This document shows, in pieces, positions 39,820-47,868 of a stretch of 64,000 bases of DNA. The stretch comes from Actinomyces oris (GTDB taxonomy: Bacteria > Actinomycetota > Actinomycetes > Actinomycetales > Actinomycetaceae). The stretch's first letter is position 1. Every line of letters begins with the position of its first letter. The position numbers were made by a program, and so were the translations under genes. The notes beneath the pieces were generated by a model. It was not told the origin of the DNA. It made no database searches and saw only the letters and a list, made by a program, of their open reading frames with translations. The stretch spans positions 2,480,001 through 2,544,000 of the forward strand of contig NZ_CP014232.1 in the NCBI RefSeq assembly GCF_001553935.1. The letters run 5' to 3'.

Positions 39820-40583
39820 GTGTCAGAGGCGATCTGAGAGTCGGTGAGACGCTTCGCGGTTCCCTGAGGAAGAAGCGCCGCTCCTACACCGTCATGGGGC
39901 GAGTTGTCCTCAGACGACGGGATCAGGGAAGCCGGCGCTTCGTCAAGCGGGAGCAGTGGCGTCTGATCGACGACGAGGGTCAAGAGCTCTGGCTGGAGAT
40001 CCGTCGAGACACCAACAAGGTGGTACTTCACGAGCCGGTTCCTGTTCAGCCGGCGATTGACCCGCTCACCCTCGAGGCCGGTTGGAGCCGGAAGCTGAGA
40101 GTTCGTGGCCGGCCGTGCACCGTCGAGGTCACGAATGTGCGCCGTGCTGAGATCGACCACGAGACCGGGGCCATCAATCATCCGCACGGGGCTCTCGCCT
40201 CGACAACGTGCGCCGATCTCCGCGTGGTGGATGCCGAGGGCTCGATCTCCACCATGGTGGTCGATGCACATCGCCTCCACACCCGAGAAATCTATAGCGA
40301 AACAGGTCTGTCCTCCTCGAAGCAGTCCAGGGTCTTCGGTAGGCCCGTGACCCGACCGTGGTGGATACCCGGTTTCATGCGAAGGTTCTGGCGGTGGTTC
40401 CCCACGGCGATCTCCGGGGCGAGTAGAAGCGACTGGGCCCCCGTGTTCTGGATCGTCCTGATGTTCGTCGTTCTGGTGCTGGCCGAGCTGATCGATGACG
40501 AAGAGGGTTTCATTCCCGCAAGCGGCGGCTCCTTCCGGAACCGCTCGGTCTACGGCGGCGGGGGCGGCGGCGTCGGAAAATGA
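39816..40583 (+). CDS. DUF4178 membrane protein B
   Basis: 255 residues, paralogue of the protein at 38611. DUF4178 region about 7-160 (LRVGETLRGSLRKKRRSYTV, then EQWRLIDDEGQELWLEI). An aromatic amphipathic stretch (PWWIPGFMRRFWRWFP, 181-196) precedes one membrane helix (APVFWIVLMFVVLVLAELI, about 208-226). The tail ends RNRSVYGGGGGGVGK. GTG start overlaps the SpeD-like stop by 4 bases. Basic N-terminus compared with the acidic/neutral protein A suggests the two form a complementary pair rather than being redundant. Confidence 0.82.
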   Translation: MSVRGDLRVGETLRGSLRKKRRSYTVMGRVVLRRRDQGSRRFVKREQWRLIDDEGQELWLEIRRDTNKVVLHEPVPVQPAIDPLTLEAGWSRKLRVRGRPCTVEVTNVRRAEIDHETGAINHPHGALASTTCADLRVVDAEGSISTMVVDAHRLHTREIYSETGLSSSKQSRVFGRPVTRPWWIPGFMRRFWRWFPTAISGASRSDWAPVFWIVLMFVVLVLAELIDDEEGFIPASGGSFRNRSVYGGGGGGVGK

Positions 40584-40635
40584 CCTGGAGCCCACGGACT
40601 CAATCCCCTCGACGGTCACACACGAAGGAGAAGAC

Positions 40636-40881
40636 ATGTCGCTCATGACCATCGCTCACCACTCATCGGTCGACCTCAACTGGCAGTCACTGCTGAGCAC
40701 CATTGTCTACGCGGTGCTCGGAGTGGTCCTGCTCATGGTGTTCGCGCTGCTGGTCAACCGCATCTTCCGCCTCGACCTCAGACGCGAGCTCATCGAGGAC
40801 CAGAACATCGGCCTGGGGGTCGCCTTCGCCGGCACGGCGCTGGCCATCGCCATCATCATCGCCGCCACCATCCTGAGCTGA
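40636..40881 (+). CDS. DUF350 small membrane protein
   Basis: 81 residues with two membrane helices (about 21-41 and 58-80; LLSTIVYAVLGVVLLMVFAL and VAFAGTALAIAIIIAATIL). The intervening loop is RLDLRRELIEDQNIGLG, where the 'D-N-G/A' segment is typical of DUF350. Usual DUF350 proteins have two such units (about 130 residues); this one has a single unit and may dimerise. GAAGGAG five bases upstream fixes ATG 40636. Function unknown. Confidence 0.85.
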   Translation: MSLMTIAHHSSVDLNWQSLLSTIVYAVLGVVLLMVFALLVNRIFRLDLRRELIEDQNIGLGVAFAGTALAIAIIIAATILS

Positions 40882-40891
40882 GCCGCACACC

Positions 40892-42418
40892 ATGACCCAC
40901 GGCCGAATCGGGCGACGAGAGAACGTCGCCCTGTTCACTGCGGCGCTGCTCGCCGCGATCGGCGGGCTCATCTACGAGCTCATCCTGGGCACCGCCGCCT
41001 CCTACCTCCTGGGCGACTCCGTGCTCAGCTTCAGTCTGGCCACCGGTATCACCCTGTTCGGCATGGGCATCGGCTCACTGTTGGTCAACCGCTTCCGTGC
41101 AGCGCCGGCAGTCGTCTTCGGTGTCAGCGAGGTGCTCCTGGGCCTCATCGGTGGCAACTCCGTCCTCCTGCTGTACCTGGCCTTTGGGCGCACCCGCCTG
41201 CACTGGGTCGTCTTCGGCGGCATCAGCCTGACCATCGGCATCCTCATCGGCTTGGAGATCCCGCTGTTGGTGCGGACCTTCGCGGCCTTCGGGCGCCGCT
41301 CGACCAGTGAGCTGCTCGGCAAGGTCATGGCCATCGACTACTTCGGCTCCCTGGTGGCCTCCCTGGTCTTCCCCCTGGTGCTCCTCCCACAGCTCGGTCT
41401 CATGCGCGGGGCCTACCTGGTAGGTGCCCTCAACGTCCTGGTGGCACTGCTCGTCCTGCTCCAGGTGCGCACACCGCGCAAGATCCTGTGGGCGGCCACT
41501 GCCGCCGTGGTGGCACTGGTCGGCATGTTCGCAGCCGCCAACCGCATCGAGCGCAGCGTGGAGGCGCTCACCTACAACGACCCGATCGTCTACTACCAGC
41601 AGACCGCTTACCAGAAGGTCGTCCTTACCCAGTACCAGGACGACCTGCGCCTGTACCTCAACGGCCAGCTCCAGTTCTCCAGCCTGGACGAGGCCAGGTA
41701 CCACGAGACCCTGTCCGCGAGTGCCATGACCTCGGTGAAGGATCCCGCCCACGTCCTCGTACTCGGCGGCGGCGACGGCCTGCTGACCCGGGAGATCCTG
41801 CGCTACCCCAGCGTCACGGACGTCACCATCGTAGACATCGATCCTGATGTCACCGAGCTGGCGCGGAATAACCGCCTGCTCAAGGACCTCAACCACGCCT
41901 CCCTGTCCGACCCCAGGGTGAAGGTCGTCAACGACGACGCTTTCACCTACGTCCAGGACTTCAAGGCGACCTACGACGTCGTTCTCATCGACCTGGTCGA
42001 CCCCTCCAACGAGAAGCTCGCCAAGCTCTACTCCACCGAGTTCTATCGGAACATCGAGGCACGGCTGGCACCCGAGGGCGTCATGGTCACCCAGGCCACC
42101 TCCACCTTCTTCTCACCCCATGCCTTCTCCACAGTGGCCAGCACCGTCGCCGCCGCTCAGCCGGATCGACAGATCCTGCCCTTCTCCACCAATGTCCCCT
42201 CCTTCGGGGAGTGGGGCTTCGTGCTGTCCACCAGGACGCCGCAGAACCTCATCAGCCAGCCGCTACCCAAGGGCCTGACCTACCAGGACCGGAAGACCCT
42301 GGAGTTCATCATGCGAACCAAGCCGGCCCGCACCGAAACCATGGAGCCCTCCACCCTTCTGCATCCCCGGATCGTCGAGGTCTACAACCAAGACATGCGG
42401 CAGTGGCGCTACTACTGA
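40892..42418 (+). CDS. Membrane-embedded spermidine synthase-like protein
   Basis: 508 residues. Residues 11-215 hold seven or so membrane helices. Residues 225-508 are a spermidine-synthase-type Rossmann domain: YQKVVLTQY and YLNGQLQFSSLDEARYHE (substrate gate), LGGGDG (291-296, nucleotide loop), VDIDPD, NDDAFTYV and LIDLVDPSN. The acidic residues that bind the polyamine and decarboxylated AdoMet are in place. It should transfer an aminopropyl group at the membrane, with the donor supplied by the SpeD-like protein. Acceptor unknown. It follows the DUF350 gene by 10 bases. Confidence 0.88.
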   Translation: MTHGRIGRRENVALFTAALLAAIGGLIYELILGTAASYLLGDSVLSFSLATGITLFGMGIGSLLVNRFRAAPAVVFGVSEVLLGLIGGNSVLLLYLAFGRTRLHWVVFGGISLTIGILIGLEIPLLVRTFAAFGRRSTSELLGKVMAIDYFGSLVASLVFPLVLLPQLGLMRGAYLVGALNVLVALLVLLQVRTPRKILWAATAAVVALVGMFAAANRIERSVEALTYNDPIVYYQQTAYQKVVLTQYQDDLRLYLNGQLQFSSLDEARYHETLSASAMTSVKDPAHVLVLGGGDGLLTREILRYPSVTDVTIVDIDPDVTELARNNRLLKDLNHASLSDPRVKVVNDDAFTYVQDFKATYDVVLIDLVDPSNEKLAKLYSTEFYRNIEARLAPEGVMVTQATSTFFSPHAFSTVASTVAAAQPDRQILPFSTNVPSFGEWGFVLSTRTPQNLISQPLPKGLTYQDRKTLEFIMRTKPARTETMEPSTLLHPRIVEVYNQDMRQWRYY

Positions 42419-42514
42419 ACCGCCCGGGAAGAGATGGCGAAGCCGGTTCGGTCTGAATCGTCCCGAAGCGACTTCGCCGTCACTCTGTTGCCGCATCGCG
42501 GCGGCCGCCTCACC

Positions 42515-42874
42515 TCATCTCAAGATTCTGATGGACAGCCAGGCGGCGATCCCAGCGACCACCACACAGCTCATCAGGGACATGATAACCGCCATGCCGA
42601 TGATGAACAGATAGTGCATTGCCGCCAGTGTTGCCAGCCAGATGAGCGTGACACGAGCGGCGCGAGGAAGTGCCGTCGCCAGGCATGCTCCGGCTCCAAC
42701 GATCACCAGCCCACTGACGGCGAAGGACATGAAGCCTGGGTCAGTGACGTTGACGGGCTCGAGTGTCGCTCCCCAGATGATGATGAGGAGACCGCAGACG
42801 GCCAGGCATGCTCCGGCGATGTTTCGTCCGCTCAGCTGCTGCCGGGACGACTTGTCGCGGTTCGTTGCTGTCAT
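42515..42874 (-). CDS. Four-helix membrane protein, unrecognised
   Basis: 119 residues with four hydrophobic segments (about 19-38, 50-68, 75-93 and 96-115). N-terminal 17 residues are polar and charged. AAGGA lies about 9 bases before the start on the minus strand. No family is recognised. It is the last gene of a minus-strand set with the flavodoxin and zinc protease genes. The 96 bases between it and the SpeE-like gene (convergent) contain no obvious terminator. Confidence 0.65.
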   Translation of the reverse strand: MTATNRDKSSRQQLSGRNIAGACLAVCGLLIIIWGATLEPVNVTDPGFMSFAVSGLVIVGAGACLATALPRAARVTLIWLATLAAMHYLFIIGMAVIMSLMSCVVVAGIAAWLSIRILR

Positions 42875-42932
42875 GTTGTTGTTTTCCTTCCGATGATGCG
42901 ATGTGCAGTCGTTGTCGCGGCGGCGCCTGTCG

Positions 42933-43442
42933 CTATCCGGTCTTCACCGAGTCCGCGAGCTCGCGTCCCCAGCTGTGGGCGTCGGTCTCCTGGCCGGTGG
43001 CCAGCGGGCCCTTGCTCGCCGTGACCACGAAGCTTCTGACCGACACCGTCCGCCGACCCTGACGCCGCTGTAGCGTCTTGGCGATCGCCTTGGCCGCTGA
43101 GCCGCTGAGCCAGCCCTTGGAGATGACCGTGTCGAAGGCGGCGACGCTGAGAGCGGTTGGAACCTCTGCGTCTCCCAGCCACTCGCTGATCCCCGGGGAG
43201 TTGTTGCCCGGCCCCGCCTGCGCACGGGCCTTGGCCCGCGTAGCCGCAGTGGGCAGACCCCGGTTGTGAGTGGGGGCTGCCAGGACGAGCAGATCCAGGT
43301 CCTCGGGCAGAGCGCCTGGCGCCTGGGCGACGTCGACCATCTGCGCCTCGACGCCGCCCTCGATCAACCCGGCGGCAACGGCCTCGGCGATGGCCCGGGT
43401 ATTGCCGAAGCAGGACTCAACAATGATGAGTGCCCTGGTCAT
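42933..43442 (-). CDS. Flavodoxin-like protein
   Basis: 169 residues. The FMN phosphate loop is ESCFGNTRAIAEAVAAGL near residue 10 (consensus S/TxxGNT), and APTHNRGLPTAATR is the second flavin loop with the aromatic replaced by His. AGGAGG five bases upstream sets ATG 43442. It should carry electrons, or act as an FMN-dependent oxidoreductase; partner unknown. It lies 58 bases upstream of the small membrane protein gene on the same strand. Confidence 0.87.
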   Translation of the reverse strand: MTRALIIVESCFGNTRAIAEAVAAGLIEGGVEAQMVDVAQAPGALPEDLDLLVLAAPTHNRGLPTAATRAKARAQAGPGNNSPGISEWLGDAEVPTALSVAAFDTVISKGWLSGSAAKAIAKTLQRRQGRRTVSVRSFVVTASKGPLATGQETDAHSWGRELADSVKTG

Positions 43443-43534
43443 GGTGTCCTCCTGAGAACTGGTAACGGCGCTGTCGCTGGTGGCTCGGGTGTCATGAGCC
43501 CACTGTCGGGTGTGACGCAACGTCGCACGCAAAC

Positions 43535-43565
43535 GGGGCCCGCCGCTCTCAAGGCGGCGGGCCCC
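43535..43565 (-). terminator. Terminator after the zinc protease gene
   Basis: GGGGCCCGCCGC (43535-43546) is the exact complement of GCGGCGGGCCCC (43554-43565), a 12-bp stem with a 7-base loop. On the minus strand it is followed by GTTTG. It separates the protease gene from the flavodoxin gene. Confidence 0.8.
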
Positions 43566-43634
43566 TTCAGGCCGAGAAACTCGGTGGAGAGACAGGACGA
43601 GTCAGGACGACGAACAGCGTCGCCCTGGTGCGTC

Positions 43635-44543
43635 TCAGAGCTGGGAGGCGTCGACGGCGAAGGTGTTGCAGGCCTGCATCGAGCCGGAGTCCATTCCGGT
43701 GGTGAACCAGCGCACGCGCTGCTCGGAGGAGCCGTGGGTCCACGTGTCGGAGTCGACGTGCCCCTTGGCCCGCTCCTGGATGTGGTCATCACCCACGGCC
43801 TCGGCCGCGCCCAGCGCGCCCTTGATCTCCTCACTGCTGGGACGGTTGAGGAAGGGCTTGCCGGTGTCCGGGTCTGGGGTGGAGGAGGCGTGGTTGACCC
43901 AGATTCCCGCGTAGCAGTCCGCCTGGAGCTCCAGTCGCACCGAGTCCGACGTCGCACCGCTGCCCGAGCGGTCGGCCTTGGCCATCTGCCCGGTCAGGTG
44001 CTGGATGTGGTGGCCGAACTCGTGGGCCACGATGTACTCCTCCGCCAGGGGCGTGTCAGCGGCCCCCAAGGAGCGCTCCATCTCGGAGAAGAAGCTCATG
44101 TCCAGGTAGACGGTCCGGTCCCCAGAGCAGTAGAAGGGACCCACCGCTGAGGAGGCATTACCGCAGGCCGAGGAGATCTGGCTGCCGTCCCACAGGACGA
44201 ACTCGGGCTTGGCGTACTTGAGCCCCGCCTGGGAAGGCAGCTGCTCGGTCCACACCGCGTCGAGGGACTCCGCGGTGGCCACCATGCGGCACTGGGTGTA
44301 CTTGTTGGCACTGTCCCCGCTGGTGCACACGGAGGTGTCGATCGATGAGGCCGTCGACGTCGTCGTCCCGGTCTGCTGCTGCGCTCCCAGCATGGAGGTC
44401 AGGTCCACTCCCGTGAGCTGGGAGATGAGGACGACGGCGATGACGGTCAGGATGGAGCCGCCACCGATCACGGCGCCCCGACCTCCGCCGGAACGGGTCT
44501 GGACCCGGTTGGGGTCGAGCTGAATATCGCGGTTGAAGGACAC
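43635..44543 (-). CDS. Membrane-anchored neutral zinc metallopeptidase (YpfJ family)
   Basis: 302 residues. A basic Gly-rich N-terminus, then one membrane helix (about 22-42, AVIGGGSILTVIAVVLISQL), then an extracellular protease domain. The zinc motif is VAHEFGHHIQH, with a distal Glu in LELQADCYAG. Four or more Cys residues (SVCTSG, TQCRM, SACGN, FYCSG) may form disulfides. The frame extends over pyrD on the other strand but the real start is GTG 44543 (SFNRDIQLDPNRVQTRSGG), with AGAGG nearby. Substrate unknown. Confidence 0.88.
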   Translation of the reverse strand: MSFNRDIQLDPNRVQTRSGGGRGAVIGGGSILTVIAVVLISQLTGVDLTSMLGAQQQTGTTTSTASSIDTSVCTSGDSANKYTQCRMVATAESLDAVWTEQLPSQAGLKYAKPEFVLWDGSQISSACGNASSAVGPFYCSGDRTVYLDMSFFSEMERSLGAADTPLAEEYIVAHEFGHHIQHLTGQMAKADRSGSGATSDSVRLELQADCYAGIWVNHASSTPDPDTGKPFLNRPSSEEIKGALGAAEAVGDDHIQERAKGHVDSDTWTHGSSEQRVRWFTTGMDSGSMQACNTFAVDASQL

Positions 44544-44681
44544 TGGCCACCTCTGAGAACACGCCTGCAATGAGGCTCGGACGAAGTCCACGCTACCGTG
44601 ACACCGTGACCGGCGCGAAGCGGGGACACCGAGGAGAATAACGGCGGGACCCTGCACAGTCCCTGGAAGGCCTGGTCGGGG

Positions 44682-44687
44682 TAGCCT
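44682..44687 (+). promoter_or_regulatory. -10 box of leaderless pyrD promoter (TAGCCT)
   Basis: TAGCCT lies six bases before the GTG of pyrD; no ribosome site is present. Confidence 0.5.
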
Positions 44688-44693
44688 GATGCC

Positions 44694-45749
44694 GTGCTCT
44701 ACGACCTGCTGTACAAGACCGTGCTGACCCGTATCGACCCCGAGCTGATCCATGACGTGTGCCTGGACGCGATCGAGATCACCGGCAAGGTTCCCCTTGT
44801 TAGGGACGTAGTGCGCCAGATGTGGGGGCGCAGGCCGGTCTTCCCGGTGCCCTCGGCCAACCAGGGCGGCCCCTTCGCCCGACCTGTGCCCGGCATCCTT
44901 GGGCTCGCCGCGGGTATGGACAAGGAGGGACAGGCCGTCGAGGGCCTGGACATGCTCGGCTTCGGCTTCATCGAGGTCGGCACCTTCACCGCCCACCCCC
45001 AGGGCGGCAACGACAAGCCCCGCATGTGGCGCTACCCGCAGATGCGTGCCGTGCGCAACCGCATGGGCTTCAACAACTCCGGGGCGGATGAGGCCGCCAA
45101 GCGCCTGCGGGCACTGCGCCGCACCCCTCGAGGGCGATCCATCGTCGTCGGAGCGAACATCGGCAAGACCAAGGTGACCCCGCTCGAGGAGGCGGTGGAG
45201 GACTACCGCTACTCGGCCGCGGCAGTGGCCCGCTGGGTCGACTACCTCGTCGTCAACGTCTCCAGCCCCAACACCCCCGGGCTGCGCAGCCTGCAGAGCG
45301 TTGAGACGCTGCGCCCGATCCTTGAAGCGGTGCGCGAGGCCGCCGACCGCGCCGCCAGGCGCCACGTTCCGCTCCTGGTCAAGATCGCCCCGGACCTGGC
45401 TGACGAGGACATCGACGCCGTCGCCCAGATGGTCCTGGACATGGGCCTCGACGGGGTGGTGGCCACCAACACGACCATCGACCACGACCTGGGGGAGGGC
45501 GGCCTGTCCGGCGCCCCACTTCTGCCCCGCGCCCTGGAGGTCGTGCGCCGCCTGCGCCACGGGCTGGGGCAAGGGCCTACGATCATCGGCGTCGGCGGCA
45601 TCTCCTCCGTCATGGATGCCGAGCTCATGCTCGACGCGGGAGCGGACCTGCTTCAGGCCTACACGGCCTTCATCTACAACGGCCCCGCCTGGCCGGGGCG
45701 CATCAACCGGGCCCTGGCCACCGGTTCCGCCGCCCGGGCGACTGCCTGA
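44694..45749 (+). CDS. pyrD: Dihydroorotate dehydrogenase (quinone), class 2
   Basis: 351 residues. Oxidises dihydroorotate to orotate in pyrimidine synthesis, passing electrons to quinone. The class 2 N-terminal membrane-associating helix precedes the barrel. Key segments: GLAAGMDKEGQAVEGL, NRMGFNNSGADE, VNVSSPNTPGLRSLQ (catalytic Ser), ATNTTIDHD, SGAPLLPRALEVVRRL and GVGGISSVMDAE with LQAYTAFIYNGP (FMN phosphate). GTG start appears leaderless. It is divergent from the zinc protease gene and convergent with the DUF3043 gene. Confidence 0.95.
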   Translation: MLYDLLYKTVLTRIDPELIHDVCLDAIEITGKVPLVRDVVRQMWGRRPVFPVPSANQGGPFARPVPGILGLAAGMDKEGQAVEGLDMLGFGFIEVGTFTAHPQGGNDKPRMWRYPQMRAVRNRMGFNNSGADEAAKRLRALRRTPRGRSIVVGANIGKTKVTPLEEAVEDYRYSAAAVARWVDYLVVNVSSPNTPGLRSLQSVETLRPILEAVREAADRAARRHVPLLVKIAPDLADEDIDAVAQMVLDMGLDGVVATNTTIDHDLGEGGLSGAPLLPRALEVVRRLRHGLGQGPTIIGVGGISSVMDAELMLDAGADLLQAYTAFIYNGPAWPGRINRALATGSAARATA

Positions 45750-45789
45750 GCCCCAGGTCCGGGGCCGCCCCACAGCGGACCGGAACGGA

Positions 45790-46398
45790 TCAGGACGGGT
45801 ACTGGCCCCGCTCGACCAGGGCGGCGGGACGGCGCCAGCGCCGCAGCATGAAGCAGCGCGACATGATGTAGAAGAGGATCGTCCCCTCGTCCTTGACCTT
45901 CTCCTGGCCGAACTTCGCGGTCAGGCGGCGGCGCAGGCGCGTCCAGCACCAGACGGCGTCGGCGATCGCCGCCAGCAGGTAGCCGTTCATCGCCAGCACT
46001 GTGTAGAAGCTGATGAGCGGGTAGTGGGGCAGGAGGCTGCTGAACCCGAAGGAGATGATGAGCAGGACGAAGATGAGGGGCATGAAGTACTCACCCAGGT
46101 TGAAGCGCGCGTCGACGTAGTCACGGATGTAGCGCTTGATCGGCCCCTTCTCCCTGGACGGGAGGTACTTCTCCTCACCGGTGACCATGGCCTTGTTCTG
46201 ACGCTCCCAAGCGGCGTCACGGGCCGCTCGCGCCTCTCGCTTGGCGGCCGCACGGTCTTTGGGGACCACCGGGTGCAGGTTCTTGGCCTGCTGGTCCTTG
46301 CGCCGGGGCGTGGGGCGTCCCTTGCCTCCGGGCTTGGGGGAGGGCTCGGCCACGGGCTCCGGCTCAGGGGTCTGGCTGCGCTTCTTGAACAGGCTCAC
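45790..46398 (-). CDS. DUF3043 membrane protein
   Basis: 202 residues. A charged N-terminus (MSLFKKRSQTPEPEP with Pro/Lys/Arg-rich stretch to about 75) is followed by GPIKRYIRDYVDARFNLGEY. Two membrane helices come next (about 106-125 and 130-150) and then a basic C-terminus. This is the layout of the actinobacterial DUF3043 family, of unknown function. GTG start; TAGTCT seven bases upstream on the minus strand suggests leaderless expression. Confidence 0.85.
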   Translation of the reverse strand: MSLFKKRSQTPEPEPVAEPSPKPGGKGRPTPRRKDQQAKNLHPVVPKDRAAAKREARAARDAAWERQNKAMVTGEEKYLPSREKGPIKRYIRDYVDARFNLGEYFMPLIFVLLIISFGFSSLLPHYPLISFYTVLAMNGYLLAAIADAVWCWTRLRRRLTAKFGQEKVKDEGTILFYIMSRCFMLRRWRRPAALVERGQYPS

Positions 46399-46439
46399 GG
46401 TGTCAAGACTAGCGGCAGCGGCGCGATACCCTGAAAACC
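46399..46439. promoter_or_regulatory. 41-base divergent promoter region
   Basis: Only 41 bases separate two divergent starts. On the plus strand TACCCT (46427-46432) lies seven bases before ATG 46440. On the minus strand TAGTCT (complement of 46406-46411) lies seven bases before GTG 46398. The two -10 boxes are 15 bases apart, so each -35 region overlaps the other unit. Confidence 0.55.
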
Positions 46440-47828
46440 ATGATCACTGTTGATGCCGTGCGCACCGCCGTGCACACCTCCATGCCCACCATCGTCTCCG
46501 ACCTGACGGACCTGGTCGCGATCCCCTCGGTCTCCGCCTCCAGCCACGACCAGTCCCAGGTTCAGCGCTCCGCCGAGGCCGTGGCCGCGCTCCTGCGCGA
46601 CAGCGGTCTGGATGTCGAGATCCTCTCCGTGCCCGCCCCCGACGGCACCCCCGGCCGGCCCGCCGTCCTGGCCCACAAGGCCGGCCCCCAGGGCAGCCCG
46701 CACGTCCTGCTCTACTCCCACCACGACGTCCAGCCCGTCGGCGACCCGACCGGCTGGGACCAGGCCGACCCCTTCACCGCCGAGCGGCGCGGGGAACGGC
46801 TGTTCGGACGCGGAACCGCTGACGACAAGGCCGGCGTCATCACCCACGCCCACGCCCTGCGCATCCTGGCCTCCCTGGCCGACGGTGAGCTGCCCTGCTC
46901 CGTGACGGTCTTCATCGAGGGCGAGGAGGAGGTCGGCAGCCCCTCCTTCGAGAACTTCCTGACCACTCACCGTGACCGCCTGGCCTCCGACGTCATCGTC
47001 GTGGCCGACTCCTCCAACTGGAAGGTCGGCGTCCCGTCCCTGACCACCTCGCTGCGCGGCGTCGTCCAGGTCGATGTTCGTCTCGACATGCTCGACCACG
47101 CGCTTCACTCCGGCATGTACGGCGGCCCCGTGCTGGATGCCGCCACCGCCATGTGCCGACTGATCGCCTCCTGCCACGACGAGGCCGGTGACGTCGCCGT
47201 GGCAGGGCTGGTCAGCCAGTCCCAGGCCGATGCCGACTTTCCCGTCTACCCGGAGGCCGACTTCCGCGCCGATGCCGGCATCCTCGACGGCGTCGAGCTC
47301 TCCGGCACCGGCGACCTCACCGCCCGGCTGTGGACCAAGCCCTCCCTGACGCTCATCGGCATGGACGTCACGCCCCTGGACCTGGCCGGCAACGTCCTGA
47401 CCCCTTCGTGCACGGCCCGACTCTCGCTGCGCATCGCACCCGGGCAGGACCCGGCCGCAGCCCAGGAGGCCCTGGTCGCCCACCTGGAGAAGCACGTACC
47501 CTTCGGGGGCCGCCTGACCGTCACCGGCCGTGAAGCCGGGCCCGCCTTCGACGGCTCCGAGGTCACCCCCGCCTCCGAGGCCGCCCACTGGGCCCTGTCC
47601 ACCGCCTGGGACACCGAGGCCGTCAACATCGGACAGGGCGGCTCCATCCCCTTCATCGCCACCCTGAAGGAGACCTTCCCCGACGCCCAGGTGCTTGTCA
47701 CCGGGATCGAGGACCCCGACACCCGGGCCCACAGCGAGAACGAGTCCATGCACCTGGGCGAGCTTGAGCACATCGTGGCCGCCGAAGCCCTTCTTCTGGC
47801 CCGCCTGGGCGGCGCCATCGACTCATGA
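46440..47828 (+). CDS. M20-family metallopeptidase (dipeptidase)
   Basis: 462 residues. Zinc ligands and catalytic groups of clan MH are visible: YSHHDVQP, GRGTADDKAG, EGEEEVGSPS, ADSSNW and the final His in RAHSENESMH. A dimerisation/lid domain (about 205-320) is inserted in the middle. Members cleave dipeptides or remove terminal residues in the cytoplasm. TGGxWxxEP-type motifs for acetylornithine deacetylase are absent, so a peptidase role is favoured. Start appears leaderless. Confidence 0.9.
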   Translation: MITVDAVRTAVHTSMPTIVSDLTDLVAIPSVSASSHDQSQVQRSAEAVAALLRDSGLDVEILSVPAPDGTPGRPAVLAHKAGPQGSPHVLLYSHHDVQPVGDPTGWDQADPFTAERRGERLFGRGTADDKAGVITHAHALRILASLADGELPCSVTVFIEGEEEVGSPSFENFLTTHRDRLASDVIVVADSSNWKVGVPSLTTSLRGVVQVDVRLDMLDHALHSGMYGGPVLDAATAMCRLIASCHDEAGDVAVAGLVSQSQADADFPVYPEADFRADAGILDGVELSGTGDLTARLWTKPSLTLIGMDVTPLDLAGNVLTPSCTARLSLRIAPGQDPAAAQEALVAHLEKHVPFGGRLTVTGREAGPAFDGSEVTPASEAAHWALSTAWDTEAVNIGQGGSIPFIATLKETFPDAQVLVTGIEDPDTRAHSENESMHLGELEHIVAAEALLLARLGGAIDS

Positions 47829-47868
47829 CGGCCAGTGCACGCCGAGCCTGTCACCGGAGAATGAGCCC

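Noticed and set aside
43635..45773. 712-codon minus-strand frame covering the zinc protease and the complement of pyrD
   Set aside because: Only the last 302 codons are protein-like (GTG 44543 onward). The first 410 are antisense to pyrD, which has complete enzyme motifs.
46440..47828. Succinyl-diaminopimelate desuccinylase or acetylornithine deacetylase
   Set aside because: The M20 motifs present (HHDVQP, EGEEEVGSP, HSENES) fit the dipeptidase subgroup better; no biosynthetic neighbours are present.
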